Below are positions 55,805 to 64,000 of a stretch of DNA of 64,000 bases, piece by piece. How positions within the stretch are numbered: position 1 is the stretch's first letter; each line of letters starts with the position of its first letter. The notes under the pieces are model-generated. The model was not told where the DNA came from and searched no databases. It worked only from the letters and a program-made list of their open reading frames with translations. The DNA comes from Heterohyrax brucei (Eukaryota > Chordata > Mammalia > Hyracoidea > Procaviidae), in NCBI GenBank assembly GCA_028571685.1, contig CM053141.1, positions 71,223,833 to 71,287,832 on the forward strand, written 5' to 3'. The position numbers were made by a program, and so were the translations under genes.

Positions 55805-56163
55805 GCCTTCCACATTCTAAGATGAAAGAAATTGAATAAATAAAATTATTGTTAAGCACAAGGAAGCATGCAGGAAGCATGTGAGTGTACTAAATGCCAC
55901 TGAATTGTTCATTTTAAAATAGTTAATTTAATGCTATGAAAATTTCACCTCAGTTAAAGAAAAGAATAGAATTTTACATGGAATCCTTCAGCGGACAGTC
56001 TGGAACCAAATACCGTCCAACAGAATGCTAGCGCCTAGCAGTGGCTCTCAGGCATTCCAGGTGATGCACATGTTGGGGGCCCAGGAAAGAGTGGAGGTGG
56101 CTGACTGCAGGCAGAGACGGGCACACAGGCAGAACTAGGAGCCAGTCAAGGCTCAGAGAAAAG
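55805..56163. other. Intergenic, unique sequence
   Basis: Nothing recognised. Confidence 0.45.
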
Positions 56164-56356
56164 ACTTGGCAGTGAAGTGGTTAAGAGCTCAGCTACCAGT
56201 CAAAAGGTCAGCGGTTTGAACCCTCTCCACAGAAGAAAGATGTGGCAGTCAGCTTCTGTAAAGGTTACAGCCTTGGAAACTGTCCAGGGCAGTTCGACTG
56301 TGTCCTGTGGGGTCACTGCATGTCACAACTGACTCGACAGCAATTTTTTTTTTTAA
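56164..56356 (+). mobile_element. AfroSINE, sense, long variant
   Basis: TTGGCAGTGAAGTGGTTAAG, AAGAAAGATGTGGCAGTCAG, TTCTGTAAAGGTTACAGCC, ACAACTGACTCGACAGCAAT and a T run. Confidence 0.9.
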
Positions 56357-56394
56357 GGGCTCAAGGATCAGAATCTGGGACAAAAGCAAGCAGT

Positions 56395-57250
56395 TATTAA
56401 ACGAAAGTGTGCTGAGCCTTTACTGCATCCCAGCCGTATCCTGAGATACCATTGTGTATACAGGGGAGGATGAAAAGAGTTTGCCAATCAGTGAACACAA
56501 GTGAAAAAGACAATTCCAAACACTGACAGGCCTCACGAAGCCAACAAACCAAGGGACGGAGAGGGGTGGATTGGGCATGGCACAGGAGTTGATTTAGTTT
56601 GTGGTGGTCAGGGAAGACCTCCCCTCAGAGGAGAAAACAGCACTGAAGTCGCAGGGATATGAGGGCATCGTTCAGAGACTGGAGGTAGTATCTCTCTGAG
56701 AAAGAACCAGCAGGTGCTAAGGCCTGAGCTCCCTTAGGCAGGAAGAAAATTTGTGCCACAGCTGTTCCTATGCCTGTCCTGCTTTTCCTTCGTGTGAAAT
56801 GTAAAGAGGAGTTGGTTCCCAAGCTTCCAGTTTGCTGTTATATCCCATAGTTGTGCCTTCACAGAAGGGCTAATGAATTCCGATTGGGTGTCAAAGTTCC
56901 TCAGCCTTTACTGTGATATCCAGGGAATAACAGGAAGGGCTGTATGCCCAGAGTGTGTAGCATGAGAGTGAACTGCCTTCCAAGAGGGAGAAGTCGGCAA
57001 AGCTGGATCACAGCGCATCTCCTGAGGCCAGAAGGAGTCTGGATATTAAGTGCGGTAGGAAACCATGGGGGAGGGTGGGAAGGTAGGAGTGAATGTGTGT
57101 TTGAGGAAGATTGCTCTGACCGTGGTGGGAGAATTGACCCTAGAGACAGAGAATAGGACAAACAAGGACAGACTGAGACGGTAATGAGGGACAATGAGTG
57201 GCTGGGTCGGCTGGCTGCAGATAGTGTTGATGGGACAGAGAGCAGTGACT
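56395..57250 (-). mobile_element. L2 LINE, antisense, with gaps
   Basis: Antisense L2 wording in order: GGTGGTCAGGGAAGACCTCC, GCAGGTGCTAAGGCCTGAG, AGTCTGGATATTAAGTGCGG and GAGGAAGATTGCTCTGACCG. Unique-looking sequence at about 56760-56930 interrupts it. Confidence 0.5.
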
Positions 57251-57296
57251 CCTCATGGCACAGAATATGTACTCACCCTGGCTTAGAACTTATATG

Positions 57297-57300
<4 letters not shown>

Positions 57301-57327
<27 letters not shown>
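57301..57327. repeat. (TA)n microsatellite
   Basis: Thirteen TA units, preceded by TATATGTATG. Confidence 0.95.
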
Positions 57328-57516
57328 GTTCTCTTAATGACCAAGCTTTCTCCAGTCACCTTAGTTATGTAACTACAATACTTGACCCTGATACATACTT
57401 TAGGAAGAAGAATGGTATCTATTACCCGATATGGTCTGTGTTAGTATCAACTTACCTTCTGTACACTGGATCAGTGCCTCATACCATAAATGTTACTGAA
57501 AAGGACAAAGGAAGGG

Positions 57517-57668
57517 AAGATAGCATGGAGCAGAAAAGGAAGGTAAGACTTGGGGAGGAGAGAAGCGGATAAAAGGAAGAAATGGGAGGAAGGCAGAAAG
57601 GAAGGAATGGAGGGAAAAAACAGCAAGAGAAGAAAAAGACAAGAAATAAAACAAGAGAGAAAAAGGAG
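57517..57668 (+). repeat. Purine-rich (GA/GGAA) tract
   Basis: About 150 bp of almost only A and G on the plus strand (AGGAAGG, GGGAGGAAGGC, GAAAAAGACAAG). A smaller (AGAA)n run follows at 57761-57784. Confidence 0.85.
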
Positions 57669-57784
57669 GGAAGGACTAATGAGCATCCTCGATGACCACC
57701 GCTAAGCATATCTCCAAAAGTTTCTAGAGCATGATGTTTGATTTTATTGCAAAAAAACAGAGAGAGAGAAAGAAAGAAAGAAAA

Positions 57785-59410
57785 TTCAACAAGACAAAAT
57801 AAATATGTGTCCTGATGCATTCCTGCCTAAATTCCCAAAAGTGAGTGATTCCTGTACAAGAGGTGACAGTGATGGTTGGTGGAGTCAGTAGGAGATGTGC
57901 TTCCTAACTTGGGAGGGAGGGTTGGTTGCCTGAGCTCACTCAACCAGCTACCTTTAGGTCATGAGATCAAGGAACTTCTTCTGTAGCAATAGTCAGGAAG
58001 CTAGAGGAAGTCCTCCCTCTTCCACAAACTTAGACAAGACTAGCTAAGGCAGCTATGTCCATTTCTGCACATTAGGGCCCCTTTCCACCCAAAACCCAGT
58101 GAAGAAAAGCTGGGTTGCTGCAAACTCCAGGCGAACATCAACCCAACTTCAGCTTAGGTCGTGGGCTCTCAGAAGGATGCTTCATCATCCTAGGCCCAGA
58201 GGGGCCTAGGTGGCTGAGGGGGTGTGTTCCGTTTGCTTTGTATCTCCAGCCAAAAATGCATCTCGCGTAGACCGCCTCTCCAGTGCCTTGCCTTCAAGAA
58301 AGCTCTTCCCTTCTCACACACTTGTTTTCTGACATGGGAGCCTTCAGGATAAGTGAGGCAACTGCTCCAGGTTCACTATTTAGCTTTAATTTCATTAGCA
58401 GGGTAATGGTCATATACCCTCTCTCACCAGACCCAGCAACCCAGGGTGAAGAGGGATGTGGTACCCATCCGTCTGTGTACATGCCTTGGCGTTGAGAGAA
58501 GGATGTGTTTGATCCCAGCAGCTGAGAGTTAGCTGAGGGTGTAGGAATGAGGTATAAGCTCTCGGACACCTCCTGCTTCCAGAGAGTGATGGGGAAGGAT
58601 ACGGACTCCAGCAGGGCCAGTGCACTTGCTCATTGGTAAGCTGTGGCCCAAGAGTCAGCTGTTATTCCTCGCCTCCCACCAGTCCTGGGGGCTAAGACTA
58701 GGATGAAGCGAGTAAAGCTACTTGTCACAGATGCCAGAGTGAAGTCCGCATTATGAAATAATAGGAACTGTAAAACAATGATGAACTGTTATTGACCAGT
58801 ACATTACAAGATAATATCTAATGTATTTAAAAAAATAAAAATTAATAGAAATAATCTATGATGAACAGACTATCAACATTTTACATAAAGACAGAATCAG
58901 TATTACTGATTTTTTTCTTTTGTCTCAGACTCTAATATGACTTGTCACAGCACTGTCTGTCCTTAAAATTTTGATATCTTGTTTGCCATTGGTTTTTTGC
59001 ATTAATTTTTAGCTTTACAAACATTTCATTAAAATATGATTTACCTTAGTTATGGAAGATTTTGGTACCTTTGAAATTTTGTGCCCAAACTCAGCAGCTC
59101 ACTCCCCTTTCCTTAGTCCCAACCCTGAGTCTGTGACCAAAGATGTCTGGGAGAACTTGTCTACCTGTCTGGTACTGCCTGCCAAGCCCCTAAGACCAAC
59201 TGAGCATTTTAGCATACATTTATTGCTTCATTTCACTGCTTGTGTTCTTGCTTGTCCTACTTTTCCTGGGATGAAGAGCTAAAGAGGAGATGCTCTCGAA
59301 GCTTCCGCTCTCTTATCATGTCCAACAAATTACATCCTGAACCTAATGGTTAATGTGTTCTGATTGGACAGTAAAGCTGATTAAATTTTACCTTGCTAAT
59401 CAATCAGAAT
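57785..59410. other. Intergenic, unique sequence
   Basis: About 1.6 kb with no recognised repeat or gene. Small frames at 58283-58625 are on both strands and look random. Confidence 0.5.
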
Positions 59411-59411
59411 T

Positions 59412-59475
59412 TCTCAGTGTATGTCACCACGGGGTTGCCATAAGTCAGACTTGACTCAGCAGAAACTAAAAATAA
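59412..59475 (+). mobile_element. SINE/RTE 3' tail fragment
   Basis: CACCACGGGGTTGCCATAAG, then GACTTGACTCAGCAGAAACT; a 5'-truncated tail. Confidence 0.65.
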
Positions 59476-60085
59476 CCTAACATTGGTCCTAGAACTTAGT
59501 CGAGGCCTTATTAATGCAACAACATCCCATGACAAGAGCTTCAACATTCGTTGTCCTGCAGTCCAGGCTTCAGAAGCTGGATTCCTACATGGAAAACCAA
59601 AAGTCACAGCAATGTCACTTTCCAATCTTCTTTATCTACGTTCAAGGATCCTATCCTTTGTTGTTGGTGCACCCTTTGCTGATGCCCCACTCAGAAGAGA
59701 AATTATTTCTCACTCAGCTAGTATTATTGTGTTTCCAACAGCTAGTGTGCAGGGGTATTTTCTTCCATTTGTTTGATTGGAAATGTGCTGTCTCAAAGGC
59801 TTTCTGAGGTAAATAGGCATTTGAAGGACAAGCACTGAGGGACAGATTGTGACTTGATTATGTCACTGATCCCATGGGAGAGAGAATTCCAAGGACCAGA
59901 TACCCACATGAGAAGAGTGTTTTGAATCACGGCCTACCTGTAAGATAGGACCTGTAATGTGAGAGGGAAAGTATCTGACAGGTGGGAGTCTCTCTGGTTC
60001 TCAAATAAGTGCAGCAAGTGTGGCTGAAATCCCAAACTTCCGTGTAGGGGAGTTGTCTTTTTTAAATTTGGTAGCTATTTCGACC
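59476..60085. other. Intergenic, unique sequence
   Basis: No gene or transposon recognised. Confidence 0.45.
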
Positions 60086-60089
60086 CCAG

Positions 60090-60152
60090 GGAGATTGTAG
60101 ACACATAGGGTTACCATCAATTGGCATTGACTCCATGGTAAACAACAAAGGA
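60090..60152 (+). mobile_element. SINE/RTE 3' tail fragment
   Basis: CACATAGGGTTACCATCAAT, TTGACTCCATGGTAAACAAC; a 5'-truncated tail close to the CD180 3' end. Confidence 0.6.
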
Positions 60153-60159
60153 CTAAAAA

Positions 60160-60739
60160 GATTCAGGGAGCCTATGTAATGGCAGATTCATTTCTCAGCT
60201 TTTTCTTTTAAATTCATTGTATTTTTCTTTCTTTCGTTTAAAAATAATAAGTGTTGAGACTTCGGTTTTCCTAAGGTTCCATGACTGAGAACCTAGACCC
60301 AGCATGATGCTTCAGTGGTGGGAGAACAAGAGTGGATGAGAGCGGTTTAGCACTGCCAGGCTGTGGGGACTGAAGATCTGTCCAGGACAGGGTGAGGGGT
60401 ATATTGGGAGGGATGTCCCTGAGTGCAAGGGAAGCTCATCTCCTAGTGTGTCACTCTCCTTGCTTTTCCCCGATGTGATTCGTCCCTTAACTTCTCCCGC
60501 CTTCCATGTGAGGACATGAGCGGTGTCCCTCACAGCCACGGCTGGGTCCCCGTCAGTCTGCAGGCAGTGAGGCTCATTAGCAGTCCCGCACAAGGGTGAG
60601 GGGCCCGGAAAGGCACAGCAGATCGCTGCCCCATCACGTGAGCAGGTCTGAGAAGTCTGGTCAGCAACAGATGACAGTTTTTTCACTTGGGGCAATCTTG
60701 TCAGACACCTTTATTTGCCTTCTTTGGAAAGCTTCAGCG
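60160..60739 (-). other. CD180: Probable CD180 3' UTR and flank
   Basis: Unique sequence directly downstream of the CD180 stop, without SINEs until the tail fragment at about 60090-60150. A 3' UTR of a few hundred bases would fit here. The true end is not visible, apart from the early hexamer at 60710. Confidence 0.4.
60710..60715 (-). terminator. CD180: Poly(A) signal AATAAA just after the CD180 stop
   Basis: Read on the minus strand, AATAAA starts 24 bases after the stop codon. I saw no other AATAAA on this strand within about 500 bp downstream. Either the 3' UTR is very short or a variant hexamer further down is used. Confidence 0.45.
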
Positions 60740-62468
60740 CTAAATGTGTTGGTATTTCCATCTAAGAAAGGGTTTAAGTAAACAAATGAAGAGAGCAGTG
60801 ACCAAGAGTAAAAATACTACGAGAAAGACCAAGCCTGCAGCTGTAATCCCACAGGACAGACTGACGTCAGACAGCTTAACTCCCTTTAAAGGTGGAGGGT
60901 GTGCACACACAGTCTCCTCCAAGCCCTCCAGTTTGTCCAGGTTTCCTTTGAACCATGTTAAGAAGTGACTGTTAGAGCAAGTGCAATCCAGGGGATTGTG
61001 ACTTAAATTAATGGTGCTCTGCTGGGACAAAGTGGGGAGGACATGAAGAGAGACAGTGCGAATGTTGTTGGTGGCCAGATTGAGATAGATCCCCTTAAGA
61101 CAGCTAAGAGCAGCGATGCTGTCACCTGTCAGGTTATTGTGGCTTAAGTCTATATAACGTATTTTTTCAAGGCCCTGGAATGCTTGCTGGTCTATGGAGA
61201 GGAGCTCACAGGAGGATAAAATCAGAATCTCCAAGCTGCCCACTGTCTGAAGTAGACTGGTCTGTGGGATGCTACCATCCTGAAAGTGATTTCCCCGTAA
61301 ATTCAGATGCCGGAGCTCCGGCAGGCCTTCTAGAAGATGTTGATTGTTCACATCAAGGTGGCAGTGAGACAGATTGAGAACCTGCAAGAGATGGAGGTTT
61401 TTGAAAGGACTTTGTGGAATAGTAACGTGCAAACGGGTAAACGACAAATCCAGGAGTTCCAGCTGAGGACTTTCTTGAAATGCCTGACTTAGGAGTCCAA
61501 GGGGCTCATTGTAGCTTAGGTTTAAGCTTTGCAAGTGAGCCAGGTTTTTGAGTTGCAGGTTGCAGCAGTCAGGAGCTTCTATGTCATTGTGGCTTAAATC
61601 AAGCTCCCGAAGATTTTCTAGTCTTTCCAAACAGTGAGCTCCAAGGTCAAGTTTCTTAGTGTTGCCTTTGATGTAAAGGTGTGTAAGTGAAGGGAAACTG
61701 GCAGCACTGATCTGACACAACTGGTCAAAATGATTTACGTTAAGAACTAACTTCTTGAGCGAGTTCATATCCTTAATCCCAGATGGTAACTCTTGCAAGT
61801 GAGCGGCTGTCAGATCCAGCTCCCGGAGCCGAGTGAAGCATTGAAAGGTGGCAGCCGAGAAGTTAGAGAAATGGTGCTTCTGGAAGTTGATGCTCTCCAC
61901 TGACATTTCACAAAGTCCCTGAAGTGTGGCTGGACTGATGTCTTGGTCCTCACTGTCTTCAAACGTCCCAAGCCAGAGTGATCGGACAGTAGAGTTCTGC
62001 AGGCCTTTAAATATAACAGACAAATCAAAAGTCCCTCCGAAGTTCAAACTTTGGAAGATAGTTGAGTGGAAAGCACCAGCCTCAATAGCTTTAATGTTGT
62101 TGCCACTGAGATTAAGGCTGAGGTTGGTGGCTGGCTTCAGAGACTCCATGTCTTTTCTAGTGAGGTAGTGTATAACATTATTCTGAAAATCCAGGACTTT
62201 CAGCTTCTGTGTTGGGAAGTTTATTGGGAGCTCAATGGAGATAATATGATTGCCTCCAAGATGCAAGCTTTCCAAGTTTTCCAGATTGTGCACTGGGATA
62301 AACTTGAGATCCGATATTCCTGTTTGGGTTAAAAACAGATGCTTCAGAGATTTGGGCCCATTGAGTGATGTTTCTGCCATGAATATCAGGGGATTTCCAG
62401 TCAGTATGATTGTGCTCAATTGATGATGTCTTTGAAAAGTGTTTTCATGTAACCAGTTAATCTGGCAC
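60740..62468 (-). CDS. CD180: CD180 (RP105) final coding exon: LRR ectodomain, TM segment and short tail
   Basis: On the minus strand the acceptor TTTTCAAG ends at 62469, and the exon runs from 62468 to TAG at 60740-60742. It gives 575 residues after a split Arg codon, which equals the length from Arg86 to the end of the 661-residue human protein as I recall it. It starts CQINWLHENTF and shows a long series of leucine-rich repeats (for example LRELDLSHNDIEAPD and LEILILSSCELLSIDQQAF). A cysteine-capped LRR C-terminus follows (NPLDCTCSN to CAHPPPLKG). Next comes a hydrophobic membrane segment (about AAGLVFLVVFLLLVTALFI) and a basic 11-residue tail ending KYQHI. There are many NxS/T sites. There is no TIR domain, as known for CD180, which pairs with MD-1 (LY86) and modulates TLR4 and B-cell responses. 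The exons for the signal peptide and first repeats lie beyond the window. Confidence 0.97.
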
Positions 62469-62825
62469 CTTGAAAAGATAATAGCATTTAACAATAATGC
62501 ATTAGAAAAAAGAAACAAAAACCTGTCACAATGACATATGCTACAAGCCACCTTTTCTGTATAGTGAAAAAAATACACATTATTTTTTAAGGCAAACATT
62601 AACAAGAAAACCCTCTTCATTACCTACCGATGGCCTGTTAAATTATTAACAAATAGCTTTAGTCTAGAATACTCTGATTTGAAATTGTTTTCAGATATAT
62701 TATCTCTTTGGGTTGTGTTTATAATATACAGAACAATTAGTGGTTTGCTTGTGGGTTAAACCAAACAAAATTTACTGTTTTAAATAATGTATCAGGTATG
62801 ATATGAAATACATAATACATATTAC

Positions 62826-62940
62826 AAAACCAAAAACAAAGCCATTGCCATCAAGTAGATTCTGACTCTGTGACCCTATATGACAGAGTAGAACTGCTCC
62901 ATAAAATTTCCAGGGAACATCTGGCAGATTGCATGCTATA
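62826..62940 (-). mobile_element. AfroSINE, antisense, head missing
   Basis: AGCCATTGCCATCAAGTAGA, CTATATGACAGAGTAGAACT, CCAGGGAACATCTGGCAGAT; the tRNA-like head is absent. In CD180 intron 2. Confidence 0.88.
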
Positions 62941-63433
62941 GGATTTGTGAAATAAACTATATGAATCTGTGATGTCCTAGGCAAGTCACCACTCTTCCCA
63001 ACTTCAGGTTTTTCGTCTATAATGAATAGAACTAATAACTACTTTGTGGGACTGTTTTGAGTCAAATGACGCAATATGTGTAAAAATGCTCTATAAAAAC
63101 GCAGAACACTAGAAGTTCAGAGAAATCTTTTCTGGTATGACACAACTAAAAATACCAGACATGATGTCTGTCAGTGCTTAACTCCCCTGGATGCTGGGTA
63201 GGGAATTCCTTAGAAACTTATTGTTAAAAAAAGAAAAGTTGGATCCATAGTAACAAGTGCCCCCTGAAACCAGCTGTTGTCTGGGAATATCTGCTTATCC
63301 CTGGAGGCTTAGCACCTGGGTGTATACAAGAGGCAGGAGACAAAGTTTGGGCCCCAAGCAAGATAGGAAGTCCTATTTACAAACCTCTGAAAACTTCCAG
63401 AACCTCAAAAGGGATACCTTCTGTGCGTGAACT

Positions 63434-63470
63434 TAAAGAAAAAGAAAAAAAAAAGAAAAAGAAAGAAAAC
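63434..63470 (+). repeat. (GAAA)n-type A-rich run
   Basis: AAAGAAAAAGAAAA-type sequence in CD180 intron 2. Confidence 0.9.
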
Positions 63471-64000
63471 GCACACAATGAAACCTTGAGGATATACATT
63501 TATCTTGACCTTGGCTCTGGATAAAACAAACCATAATTTCCCCTCTAATAATACCTAACCATTATGCTTTTCTCATGAGGACTGCAGACTGAAAGTTATT
63601 AACGATGCTGTCAATCTCCCAAAAGAAACCCGAGTTGAAAGTTTAAAGAGGTCCCAGAATGGTAGTGACTTTGGGTAACTGGCAGAAGCAAATACAAACC
63701 TTTTCTGCAGAAATGTGAGTAGTTGCCTTTTTATAAGGAAACCTTTCAAACATAAATGTGGAGGTAATAGCACAAAAAACCTTCACATATCTATCACATG
63801 GATAAAATAAATGTGAAGAGTTTGCCGTATCTGCTTCCTTGCTTCATCTGTTTCCACCTGTCTCATTTTGATTATTTCAAACCAAATCCAAGACATGCTG
63901 TTATTTCAGGCTGCAGCTCCAAATATTATGGACTTGTACTCCATTATAGAGCCATTATTGCATATAAAATATTAATAATCCATTGGTACTATCTAATTTT

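Larger units (their letters stand above)
62469..64000 (-). other. CD180: CD180 intron 2, partial
   Basis: AT-rich sequence upstream of the CD180 acceptor, with a pyrimidine-rich stretch just before it. The reading frame stays open to 62620 on the minus strand, but this is intron. I searched for the preceding exon (cysteine-rich LRR N-cap and first repeats) and did not find it. The region holds one AfroSINE and a GAAA-rich run, otherwise nothing recognised. Confidence 0.75.

Noticed and set aside
57301..57327. (TA)n run as a replication origin or hairpin element
   Set aside because: A simple microsatellite; nothing around it supports a specific role.
62469..62620. In-frame extension upstream of the CD180 exon, with a Met start
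   Set aside because: A good acceptor lies at 62469-62470, and the frame-completing Arg codon and family length place the exon start at 62468. The extension reads as hydrophobic intron translation and is not the CD180 signal peptide.
62945..64000. Earlier CD180 exons
   Set aside because: I looked on the minus strand for the cysteine-rich LRR N-cap and first repeats and found no match with splice borders; they lie outside the window.

Overview
This is an ordinary stretch of a placental mammal genome. It carries the 3' part of one gene and the last exon of another, in a background dense with transposable elements. The two genes identify the locus. MAST4 (microtubule-associated serine/threonine kinase 4) is on the + strand and CD180 (RP105, a TLR4-like leucine-rich-repeat receptor) is on the - strand, so they face each other tail to tail. 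From memory this is also the arrangement at human 5q12. The repeats point to Afrotheria, most likely an elephant or a close relative. There are about 30 AfroSINE-type SINE pieces (tRNA-like head, GACAGAGTAGAACTGC core, GACTCGACGGCAA-type tail), several RTE-clade LINE pieces whose 3' tail resembles that of the SINEs, an L1 3' UTR of the afrotherian type, and MaLR-type LTRs. Placing it in Afrotheria is fairly secure; naming the genus is inference.

Layout. 1-3225: a reverse-oriented MaLR-type element with both LTRs, broken up by SINEs. 3722-36429: ten MAST4 coding exons, all with GT-AG borders and matching phases. They cover the end of the kinase domain with its AGC tail, a Ser/Thr-rich linker, the PDZ domain (three exons), a basic linker and a 3.9-kb terminal exon for the long disordered C-terminus. 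The introns hold SINEs, a piggyBac transposase fragment, Tc1/mariner-type and hAT-type MITEs, L1, RTE, MIR and L2 pieces, and LTRs. 36430 to about 38935: a nearly repeat-free MAST4 3' UTR with several poly(A) signals. About 38940-60700: the intergenic region, almost wholly old transposon sequence (L2 split by a HAL1-like element, a rearranged RTE, a second RTE with a deletion, LTRs, MIRs, SINEs). 60740-62468: the intact final exon of CD180 on the - strand. 62469-64000: CD180 intron.

The two genes are neighbours rather than a functional unit. MAST4 is a cytoplasmic AGC-type kinase with a PDZ domain. CD180 is a B-cell and myeloid surface receptor that pairs with MD-1 (LY86) and lacks a TIR domain. 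I found no CRISPR array, operon, RNA gene or new multigene system. The most unusual items are tiny (24-31 nt) insertions of a SINE/RTE-tail sequence flanked by target-site duplications, a piggyBac remnant with palindromic 43-bp subterminal repeats, and some rearranged RTE copies. Exon borders were checked by reading frame and are firm; transposon borders are approximate unless a target-site duplication is given.
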